Program-made: the position numbers and the translations under genes
NCBI GenBank assembly: GCA_035628505.1
Contig: DASPJR010000228.1
Location: forward strand, 1 to 46,014
Reading direction: 5' to 3'
Origin: DASPJR01 sp035628505
GTDB taxonomy: Bacteria > Planctomycetota > SZUA-567 > H5-PLA8
Length of the DNA stretch: 46,014 bases
Shown here: one piece after another, positions 14,833 to 22,260 of the stretch
Layout: every line of letters begins with the position of its first letter
Numbering within the stretch: position 1 is the first letter of the stretch
The notes under the pieces: generated by a model
Seen by the model: the letters and a program-made list of their open reading frames with translations, nothing else
Told to the model about the DNA's origin: nothing
Database searches by the model: none

Positions 14833-17802
14833 ATGAAGCTGACGCGAAGAAAAAAGGCACTCGGGGTTATCCTCCTGCTGTTTCTTCTCCTCGGCGGCGC
14901 ATTCGCCTTTTACCAGTTCAGCCCGCAAAGGCGGCTCACGCGGCATCTGGTAAAGGCGCAGATCACCTCTAACAACGGCCAGTTCGGCGCTGCCCTTGTC
15001 GAATACGATAAGGCGCTGGCGATTGATCCCAGCCACGAGATCGCTCTGGTCGAGCGAGCTCATGTGCGGTTGAAAATGGAACAGTACGACCGCGCCGCCG
15101 ATCAGTTCGAACACTGCATCAAGCTTTATCCCAAAAACGGACGGGCCTGGCTGGGCCTGATTCGCGCGCGGCTTGGCGCCAAAAATATTCCCGCAGCAGA
15201 GACGGCAGTCGCCAGGCTGCTTGAAATCAAACGCGATGCCGCGGCCCTGCTGGCTGCCGGCGATGTGCAGCTGGCCAAAGACAATTACGAGGCTGCGCTC
15301 AGCGCCTATAAGCAGGCGCGCGCGGAAAGCCCGACCGAGTTCGAACCGGTACTGCGCAGCGTCGTTCTTCTGCGGCAGCTCAAGCGCGATCATGGAGCGC
15401 GCATTCTGCTGAATGAGTTCGCAAACTCAGCATCGAGCAAAGAACGCGATCGCGCGCTGCTGCTGCTCGCAGATCTGACACTGCAGGAAGAGCGGCCGCA
15501 GGAAGCGTTAACGATGGTCAACCAGGCGATGGAGATCAAACCGTCGCCCGAGCTTCTGCTGCGCCGTTCTGAGATTTACTGCACGCTGAACGAGAGCGCC
15601 AAGGCGCGCGCCGACGTTGAACAGATTTTCAAGGACCAGCCCACGCCTCCGCCGCAGGCATACATCGTTCGGGCGCGCTGCCTGTTTGAACACAATGAGA
15701 CCGATGCGGCGCTGCGTGACGCACTTCTTGCACAGCGCACTTTTCCCAATGATCCGCAGATCGCGCTGTTGCTGGCGCGGATTCACCATCGCACCAAGCG
15801 CGACATGCAGGCCGAGGAAGAAGCGCGGCGGGCACTGGTGCTGAGCCCTGACTTTTTCGCGGCGCAGGACTTCCTGATGTCTGTCCTGCTTGAACGCGGC
15901 AACCTGGACGACGCCATCACGCTCGGCCGCAATCTACTTAAGCGCCCGCGCCGGAATGAAAACGCAGTGCGGATGTTCCTGCGCGCGTGCGCCGGCGCCG
16001 GACGGCCCGAGGAGGCGCGCAAAGCACTCGAGATGCAGAAAACGGGCAGCGGTGGCGGTCTGGGCATGCCGATGAATACCAAAAGCCCGATCAACCCTGA
16101 GGAGACCGCCGAGCAGGCCGTTCAAAAGCTTAGCGCGCTGCCACCTGAACAGCTCGACACGTCCAGCACACAGCTTCTTCTGGGGCACTCGCTTCTTCGT
16201 GTCGACCGCCTTCCCGATGCCATTCGTGCCTTCCAGCGCTCGGCAGCGCTGGATTCTTCAAACCTGGAAGCGCGGCTTGCGCTGGCAGGTATTTACCTCG
16301 CGCTGGGCAATTACGACGTCGGAGCGCAGTTTCTTGATGACGTGGTCAAGGCGCAGCCGCAAGCCTATAAGTCGCTGGCGTGGCTGGCGCAGGTTCGCCT
16401 GCAGCAGCGAAACTTCAACGAAGCCGACCGGCTTTACGCTCAGCTGTTTGCCCTTGATAAGTCCCCCGCAACCCTGCTGAACCGCATCAAAGCTCGCATG
16501 CTCCAGCAGGATGAAGCATCGCTTAAGGCACTGGCCGACGAGTTCGACGCGGGCAGCGCTGATCAGAAAGCTGCCGCGCAGTACATCCACGTCCTGATTG
16601 CAAAACAGAAGAATGACGCGGCCGCTGCGCTCTCACATATCGATAAAGCGCTCGAGATTTCTCCCGCATTCGGACCGGCGCTTCACGAAAAGGCCGTGCA
16701 TCTCGTCCACGAAGGCAATGTCGAGGCCGCACTGGAATGTTTTGCCAGGCTCGAAAGTGCTGCGGTAAAGCCAGTCTCGTCCTGGCACGTCGACCACGGC
16801 ATAGCCTTGATGGCGGCCGGAAAATTCGACGACGCCCGCACCCAGGCAATGGAACAGTATCTTCTCTCCGCAGACGCGGAAGCGCTCATTCTGCTGGTCG
16901 CGATTGAAATGAAGGCGGGCAAGCCCGACACGGCAAAAAAGCACATCGATGACTTCTCTGCGCGAACCGCCGAACTTCGGCCGCTCAACGCGATCACGCA
17001 ATTGCCTGCTGGGCCGCGCATCCTGGAGCAGCTTGTACTCGCCGATCTGTTCGCCCGCAACGGTCGCGCGGCCTGGTCGCAGAAGTCGCTGGAACAGGCC
17101 GGAGAGCTTGCGCCTGAAAGCCATGACCTCGCTGTGATTCGCGCACGCGCGCTGATCCGCGTGGGCAATACAGCGGAGGCCCGCAAGCTGCTCGAGGCAG
17201 CGGTGCAGGCACGGCCACAGCGCGCGGATTTCAAGATGCCGCTGGCAGAACTTCATCAGAGCGAAAATCGGAACGACGAGGCCATTGAACAGTACAAGCA
17301 CATCATTGAGATCGACGGCGACTCTGTACGCGCGCTGCGCGCGGCTGGAACGCTGCTTCAGGCCAAAGGCGAGTACCAGGCAGCCAGCGATTATCTGCTG
17401 CGCGCGATTCGCCTGGCTCAGAAGGACGTCGTGAGCCTGAACAACTTTGTCTGGCTGACGGCTGTGGATCTCAAGTCGCCGCAGAAAGCGCTTCCTTACG
17501 CGGAGAACCTGTTGGATCTGGCGCCTTCCAACGGTCACGCGCTGGATACTGCCGGCTGGGTCTTCCTGCTCAACAATGACTTTGAACGTGCCGAAAAGGC
17601 GCTTTCGCAGGCAGTGGTCTTCGCGCCGAGAGATGCCGATGTTGCGTACCACCACGGCATTGCGCTGCTCAAGAACGGCAAACGCTCGCAGGCGCTCGCG
17701 GAACTTAAGCGAGCCAAGACACTCGACCCGAACTTCAAATCAGCGGCAGAAGCTGACTCTGCAATTGCAGAGCTGGAACGCACGGCGGTGCAAAACAAGT
17801 AA
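14833..17802 (+). CDS. PrsT-like TPR protein of the exosortase/EPS locus
   Basis: A 989-residue protein with an N-terminal signal anchor (KKALGVILLLFLLLGGAFAF) and then tetratricopeptide repeats over almost its whole length. Examples are GQFGAALVEYDKALAIDPSH, EQYDRAADQFEHCIKLYPKN, GNYDVGAQFLDDVVKAQPQ and DFERAEKALSQAVVFAPRD. Its size, architecture and position directly upstream of sugar transferase and exosortase genes match the PEP-CTERM system TPR lipoprotein family (PrsT), though no lipobox cysteine is seen. It probably sits in the periplasm, anchored in the inner membrane, and scaffolds polymer assembly or export. The ATG at 14833 is preceded by AGGAG; the frame upstream to 14713 covers the sigma-54 site. 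It is the first gene of the rightward operon, 28 bases before the sugar transferase. Confidence 0.85.
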   Translation: MKLTRRKKALGVILLLFLLLGGAFAFYQFSPQRRLTRHLVKAQITSNNGQFGAALVEYDKALAIDPSHEIALVERAHVRLKMEQYDRAADQFEHCIKLYPKNGRAWLGLIRARLGAKNIPAAETAVARLLEIKRDAAALLAAGDVQLAKDNYEAALSAYKQARAESPTEFEPVLRSVVLLRQLKRDHGARILLNEFANSASSKERDRALLLLADLTLQEERPQEALTMVNQAMEIKPSPELLLRRSEIYCTLNESAKARADVEQIFKDQPTPPPQAYIVRARCLFEHNETDAALRDALLAQRTFPNDPQIALLLARIHHRTKRDMQAEEEARRALVLSPDFFAAQDFLMSVLLERGNLDDAITLGRNLLKRPRRNENAVRMFLRACAGAGRPEEARKALEMQKTGSGGGLGMPMNTKSPINPEETAEQAVQKLSALPPEQLDTSSTQLLLGHSLLRVDRLPDAIRAFQRSAALDSSNLEARLALAGIYLALGNYDVGAQFLDDVVKAQPQAYKSLAWLAQVRLQQRNFNEADRLYAQLFALDKSPATLLNRIKARMLQQDEASLKALADEFDAGSADQKAAAQYIHVLIAKQKNDAAAALSHIDKALEISPAFGPALHEKAVHLVHEGNVEAALECFARLESAAVKPVSSWHVDHGIALMAAGKFDDARTQAMEQYLLSADAEALILLVAIEMKAGKPDTAKKHIDDFSARTAELRPLNAITQLPAGPRILEQLVLADLFARNGRAAWSQKSLEQAGELAPESHDLAVIRARALIRVGNTAEARKLLEAAVQARPQRADFKMPLAELHQSENRNDEAIEQYKHIIEIDGDSVRALRAAGTLLQAKGEYQAASDYLLRAIRLAQKDVVSLNNFVWLTAVDLKSPQKALPYAENLLDLAPSNGHALDTAGWVFLLNNDFERAEKALSQAVVFAPRDADVAYHHGIALLKNGKRSQALAELKRAKTLDPNFKSAAEADSAIAELERTAVQNK

Positions 17803-17830
17803 CGCGTGGTCATAAAAAGGGAAGCGACTC

Positions 17831-19267
17831 GTGTTGAATCAATCTGTCTCCTCCTCCAGCAGCCCGTATGTCGCGGTGAGCGCACGAAGCCGGATTACGC
17901 CACGGCCGAGGCTGGGCCATGAGTTTTTCCGACTGGTACCGGCGCTCGTAGATGTCCTGTTGATCATTCTTTCGTTCGAAATCGGGCGTCAGCTCAATGC
18001 ACTGTACTGGGGCGAAGCAAAAGCGTATCCGCTGCCGAGCGCGGGGCTGTACACGCTTTTCATGGTTGTGGCGATGTACCTCAATGAGATGTACAGCTTC
18101 ATCAAGCAGCGGCACACCGCCGAACTGATCACGCTGGTTCTGCGCTGCCAGGGATTGGCGCTGATCCTGGTGGCACCGGTTCTGTATCTCTTCCCGGGAT
18201 TGATCGAACGCTGGTTTTTTATCGTGACCCTCAGCTCGCAATGTGTGCTCCTGCTGATCTGGCGGACTATCCTGGAGCGGCGGCTGCTGGCGCAGCTTGG
18301 CCGCCAGCGCGTGCTGATCGTCGGAGCCGGAGCGCGTGCGCGCCGGATCCGCCAGGCGCTTCAGGATCGCGGCTCGTTGGTTTTCGAGTTCGTCGGCTGC
18401 ACGGCTGACCGCACTGAAGAGAGCACGTCTACCTCGTGCCGGCGTGTTGGCGCGTCGGTGGATGTGTGCGAACTGGTGCAGCAGGAGAACATCGATCACG
18501 TCGTCGTCGCGCAGGACAATCCGCGCGATGTCTTCCCCGCCAGCGCGCTGCTGAAACTCAAGCATTGCGGCGTGGCGATCTCCGAAGGCGAATACTTTTA
18601 CGAACGCCTGATGGGAAAGATCCTGACCGACTACGTGCGGCCGAGCATGCTGATTTTCACGGCCAGCCCGATGCATCATACGATTCAGATCTGGCTGAAG
18701 AACACGATTGATTTTATTGTCGCGTCCATCCTTCTGATTGTCACGCTGCCGGTGATGCTCGTCACGGCCATTCTCATCAAGCTGACGTCGCCCGGGCCCA
18801 TCGTCTATTCGCAGGAACGTGTCGGCCTCGGCGGCAAGACGTTCACGATTTACAAATTCCGCTCGATGCGCACCGACGCTGAAAAAGATGGTGCGAAGTG
18901 GGCGACGCAGAATGATTCGCGTATCACGCCGATCGGCCGCTTCATCCGCAAAACACGCATTGATGAGCTCCCGCAGCTGCTCAACGTTCTCAAAGGTGAG
19001 ATGAGCATGGTCGGCCCGCGCCCGGAACGGCCGCAGTTCGTGAACAACCTGAAGCTTGAAATTCCGTTCTACGAACTGCGCCATACGATGCGGCCGGGCC
19101 TCAGCGGCTGGGCGCAGGTGCGTTACCAATACGGCAGCAGCGTCGATGATGCGCACGAGAAACTGCGATACGATCTCTACTACATCAAGAACTATTCGCT
19201 GTTTCTGGATCTGACCATCCTGCTTGAAACGACGAAGGTCGTGATCTTCGGATCGGGGGCTCGCTGA
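17831..19267 (+). CDS. Polyprenyl-phosphate sugar-1-phosphate transferase (EPS priming enzyme)
   Basis: A 478-residue protein of the WcaJ/PssY type that transfers a sugar-1-phosphate to undecaprenyl phosphate and starts the repeat unit. N-terminal membrane helices (about 35-160) are followed by a nucleotide-binding-like domain (RVLIVGAGARARRIRQAL) and, after another helix (about 295-317), the bacterial sugar transferase domain. That domain shows SPGPIVYSQERVGLGGKTFT, YKFRSMRTDAE, DELPQLLNVLKGEMSMVGPR and RPGLSGWAQV. It closely resembles the form associated with exosortase loci. The start is GTG 17831 (AAGGGAAG upstream), with a TTG next to it. Its stop codon overlaps the exosortase ATG (TGATG), so the two are translationally coupled. 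Confidence 0.93.
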   Translation: MLNQSVSSSSSPYVAVSARSRITPRPRLGHEFFRLVPALVDVLLIILSFEIGRQLNALYWGEAKAYPLPSAGLYTLFMVVAMYLNEMYSFIKQRHTAELITLVLRCQGLALILVAPVLYLFPGLIERWFFIVTLSSQCVLLLIWRTILERRLLAQLGRQRVLIVGAGARARRIRQALQDRGSLVFEFVGCTADRTEESTSTSCRRVGASVDVCELVQQENIDHVVVAQDNPRDVFPASALLKLKHCGVAISEGEYFYERLMGKILTDYVRPSMLIFTASPMHHTIQIWLKNTIDFIVASILLIVTLPVMLVTAILIKLTSPGPIVYSQERVGLGGKTFTIYKFRSMRTDAEKDGAKWATQNDSRITPIGRFIRKTRIDELPQLLNVLKGEMSMVGPRPERPQFVNNLKLEIPFYELRHTMRPGLSGWAQVRYQYGSSVDDAHEKLRYDLYYIKNYSLFLDLTILLETTKVVIFGSGAR

Positions 19268-20256
19268 TGCGCCCGGAAACGAACTCCCCAGCGCCTGCAC
19301 CGCAGGCGCTTTCTCCAGATTTTCTGCTCAGGGAATGGGCCATTCTGCTCGCGCTGCTCTGTGCGGCGTTCCTGCCCGTGCTGCGCTGGATGTATGATCG
19401 CTGGACGGCGCCGGACAGCTACACGAGCCACGGTTTTCTCGTGCCGCTGGTCTGCGGCTGGCTGGTCTACACGCAGCGCGAACAGCTGCTCGCTCTTCCC
19501 CGCAAACCGGCGATCTCCGGACTGTTTCTCTTCGCCGCCTCGCTGCTGCTGCTGGTCGTCAGCGGACTCCTGCGCGTCTATTTCACCTCGGGCTTTGCGC
19601 TGGTCGGCTGCATCGCGGGAATGATCGCGTACTGGGGCGGATGGCGCTGGGTTGCGCGGCTCTGGTTCCCGCTGCTTTTCCTCATCTTTATGCTGCCGCT
19701 TCCGGAGATCGCGATCGCGCGCATCAATCTATTCCTGAAGCTGATGGTAACGCAGGCCGCGGTGGCCTGCTGCGAGCTCATCGGGATTCCGGTGGTAATG
19801 GATGGCGCAAAGCTGCAGCTGCAGAACGGCGATCTGGTCGTCGGCGATGTTTGCTCCGGACTGCGCTCGCTGACGGCGCTGATCGCTCTGGGGACGTTGT
19901 TCGCGTGGCTCTATCCAAAGCCGAACAAGCTCGTGCGCGGCGCGCTGCTGGCGGCGATCGTTCCGGTTGCTCTCGGCGCGAACATGGTCCGCATATTCCT
20001 GAACGTGCTGTTTGTTCATCTGTTCGGCAAGGAACTGCTTTTCCGGCCACTTTACGACTCAAGCTTCACGGGCGTGGTCGATCTGCATCTGCTGTCCGGG
20101 TTCCTCGTCTTCGTCATCGCGCTGCTGGGTCTGCATTTCACGGTGGTGGCCACCGAAGCGCTGTCGGAGCCTGAAACAGCTTCGCCTCAGCCGGGCGCAC
20201 GCGAATCCATGCTGCTCCCGGACTCTGTCATTGCAAAGGACATCGGCACAGTATGA
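19267..20256 (+). CDS. Exosortase
   Basis: A 329-residue multi-pass inner membrane cysteine transpeptidase. Exosortases cleave C-terminal sorting signals (PEP-CTERM-like) and are thought to attach the protein to the envelope or EPS. The family triad is visible: Cys196 in GDVCSGLRSL, Arg242 in LGANMVRIF and His274 in DLHLLSGF, each in the expected membrane context. About eight hydrophobic segments are present, and the N-terminal SYTSHGFLVPL motif is typical. EpsI is encoded separately and its start overlaps this gene by four bases (ATGA). The short hydrophilic C-terminus is not an EpsI domain, so this is not a fused XrtA-type protein. The cognate substrates are not in this window. Confidence 0.95.
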   Translation: MRPETNSPAPAPQALSPDFLLREWAILLALLCAAFLPVLRWMYDRWTAPDSYTSHGFLVPLVCGWLVYTQREQLLALPRKPAISGLFLFAASLLLLVVSGLLRVYFTSGFALVGCIAGMIAYWGGWRWVARLWFPLLFLIFMLPLPEIAIARINLFLKLMVTQAAVACCELIGIPVVMDGAKLQLQNGDLVVGDVCSGLRSLTALIALGTLFAWLYPKPNKLVRGALLAAIVPVALGANMVRIFLNVLFVHLFGKELLFRPLYDSSFTGVVDLHLLSGFLVFVIALLGLHFTVVATEALSEPETASPQPGARESMLLPDSVIAKDIGTV

Positions 20257-20876
20257 CGCGACAAGGCTACATCCTGGCATCTGTGCTCGTGCTTGCAGGT
20301 ATTCTCTCAAATACCCGCCTCTACCAGCAGATCAGCACAGGCGTTCAGGACACTTTCAAGCAGTTCCCGCAGCGCATTGCGGTGTGGCAATCAGTTAAAG
20401 AGTACCCTCCAAGCGCGCAGGAAGTGAAGCTGCTGGAAACCGAGAATATTGTCTCGCGTTTGTATCGGGATGAGAACAAGCGCGAAGTGATGATGGCTCT
20501 GGTTTACGATCCAACCGGCAACCGGAAGATGGCACACCCGCAGGAGATCTGCCTCACGGCCGGCGGCATGAAGACTGTCAGCCAGGGCCCCGTTAAGCTC
20601 GGCGATTCAGGCGTGACCGCGCAACGGCTTGTCGTCGAAAACAGCGACACGCGGCAGCTTTATTACTACTGGTACAAAGCAGGGCCGCATCAGACCGGCG
20701 ATTATCTTTCATCACAGATCCGTCTGGCGCTCTACAGCCTGAGCGGCAAGAGCGCCGGCACCGCCCTGATCAGGCTTTCAACCACAGTTACTGCTGAAAC
20801 AGAAGCTGAGCGCGAAAAGGCACTGCAGGATTTTGCACTTGTCGTCATGCCGGAAGTCGATCGTTACCTGCCGTAG
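20253..20876 (+). CDS. epsI: EpsI, exosortase-associated protein
   Basis: A 207-residue protein with an N-terminal signal anchor (ILASVLVLAGIL) and the EpsI/DUF3485 core. The hallmark is AHPQEICLTAGGM, with His95, Pro96 and Cys100. A YYYWYKAGPHQTGDYLSSQ segment follows, and the tail is amphipathic. EpsI accompanies exosortases and is needed for EPS production in some bacteria; its reaction is unknown. It probably acts at the periplasmic face of the inner membrane. It overlaps the exosortase stop codon, which indicates translational coupling and equal dosage. Confidence 0.9.
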   Translation: MTRQGYILASVLVLAGILSNTRLYQQISTGVQDTFKQFPQRIAVWQSVKEYPPSAQEVKLLETENIVSRLYRDENKREVMMALVYDPTGNRKMAHPQEICLTAGGMKTVSQGPVKLGDSGVTAQRLVVENSDTRQLYYYWYKAGPHQTGDYLSSQIRLALYSLSGKSAGTALIRLSTTVTAETEAEREKALQDFALVVMPEVDRYLP

Positions 20877-20917
20877 CCTGCCGGGCTGTTCATTGTTCCA
20901 GTTGGAGAGAATGCAGT

Positions 20918-22090
20918 ATGAAAAATGGAAAGCCCGTCGTTCTGCAGCTTTGCCTGACGCTCGATACCGGCGGCCTGGAGCGCGTCGTTGTGAACCTGGC
21001 CAACGAGCTGGCACGCTCGTCGGCGGTGCACTCGCAGATTTGCAGCCTCGGGTGCACGTCTGGAGATGTAATCCCGGCCAGTATCCTTGGCGACGTGCGC
21101 TGGACGGAACTGAAAGGCAAGACGTATTTCACGGCGTGGAACGCCTTGAAGCTTGCAAGTCTCGTCCGGCGCGAAGGCGTCGATGTGATTCACGCTCACG
21201 GCACACAGCCTCTGGCATACGCGCTTACAACGGCGATGCTCTGCGATGTCGGCATCGTCGCGACAAAGCACAACAGCTACGAAGATCTCGAATTCTTTCA
21301 GCGCCGCCGTTCGTTTAACTGGATGGCCGGAAAAAGGGTGAGTGCGTTTACGGGAGTCTCCGATCAGGCGACTGAAATCCTGCAGCGTGTTTTTCCGCAG
21401 GCTGCGGCGCGCTGTCAGACCTTGATCAACGGAACCGAACTGATCCGCAAGCTGCCTGCGGACGCCGAGTGTCCTCCCAAGCACGATAAATTCGTTCTCG
21501 CCACGGTCTGCCGCCTGGCGCCTGAAAAGGATCTGGTCACGTTACTTAAAGCTTTCGCCCAGGTTCGCGCGAAAAATGAAAAGACTGAATTGTGGATCAT
21601 TGGCGATGGCAGCGAACGTGGAAACCTGCTGCAACTTGCCGACAACCTGAAGCTGAAAGAGCATGTGCGCTTCTGGGGGTTCCGCGGACGTGTTGAGCAG
21701 ATCCTCAAGTGCGTGGACCTGTATGTAAACAGCTCCTGGACCGAAGGCATCTCCGTTTCGATCCTTGAAGCCATGAGCGCCGGATTGCCGATCGTTGCTA
21801 CGGCCGTTGGCGGCACGCCGCAGATCGTTAAGCCCTTCCAGAACGGAATTTTGGTGCTGCCGCGTGATCCGGATGCGCTCGCGCAGGCAATTCTGAAGCT
21901 GTCACTCGATGCCGAGCTCTGCGCACGTCTGGGTCAGAACAGTTGCAAGCTTGTCGAAGAGAACTGGTCGCTGCGGCGCATGGCCGAGCGCTACCTGGAG
22001 CTCTACGAGAAGGCGCTTCCCAGAACATCAGGGAAGAAAAAGGAAGGCGCAGCAGCCACGCCGCGTCCGAGCGTGGTTCGGCGCGCCTGA
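20918..22090 (+). CDS. GT4-family glycosyltransferase
   Basis: A 390-residue cytoplasmic glycosyltransferase of the GT-B fold. It has an N-terminal acceptor domain (LCLTLDTGGLERVVVNLANE, then VDVIHAHGTQPLAYA) and a C-terminal nucleotide-sugar domain (LATVCRLAPEKDLVTLLKAF, LWIIGDGSERGNL). The EX7E-type motif is TEGISVSILEAMSAGLPIVA, followed by VGGTPQIV. It resembles the sugar transferases found next to PEP-CTERM/exosortase genes and should add a sugar to the lipid-linked repeat unit begun by the 17831-19267 enzyme. It lies 41 bases downstream of epsI, with GGAGAG before the ATG, and closes the operon. The last 20 residues are a Lys/Ala-rich tail. Confidence 0.92.
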   Translation: MKNGKPVVLQLCLTLDTGGLERVVVNLANELARSSAVHSQICSLGCTSGDVIPASILGDVRWTELKGKTYFTAWNALKLASLVRREGVDVIHAHGTQPLAYALTTAMLCDVGIVATKHNSYEDLEFFQRRRSFNWMAGKRVSAFTGVSDQATEILQRVFPQAAARCQTLINGTELIRKLPADAECPPKHDKFVLATVCRLAPEKDLVTLLKAFAQVRAKNEKTELWIIGDGSERGNLLQLADNLKLKEHVRFWGFRGRVEQILKCVDLYVNSSWTEGISVSILEAMSAGLPIVATAVGGTPQIVKPFQNGILVLPRDPDALAQAILKLSLDAELCARLGQNSCKLVEENWSLRRMAERYLELYEKALPRTSGKKKEGAAATPRPSVVRRA

Positions 22091-22111
22091 TTGGGCCGCA
22101 ATTCAGCACAT

Positions 22112-22123
22112 TGCACCGGTGCA
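22112..22123. repeat. 12-bp perfect palindrome
   Basis: TGCACCGGTGCA is self-complementary over 12 bases. It lies 22 bases after the glycosyltransferase stop in the spacer before the kinase gene. It may be a protein-binding site or part of a 3' end; nothing shows which. Confidence 0.3.
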
Positions 22124-22192
22124 GTTCAATGCACAGGTGATTAAACTAATAATTCCGTTGTTTTCTGTTGCTCTGCCGTACTTTACGCTAGA

Positions 22193-22243
22193 AATACGTC
22201 TCAGTTTCAGGGCACGGCTCTCGTCCGGCAAATGAGACGTATT
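22193..22243. promoter_or_regulatory. 11-bp inverted repeat upstream of the discoidin-tailed kinase
   Basis: AATACGTCTCA (22193-22203) and TGAGACGTATT (22233-22243) are perfect reverse complements 29 bases apart. A further TTT/AAA pairing after a one-base bulge is possible. The right arm ends 17 bases before the kinase ATG. The element could be an operator pair or an mRNA leader hairpin that affects the kinase ribosome binding site (GAGGT). Confidence 0.5.
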
Positions 22244-22260
22244 CACAGCTGAGGTCGCGC

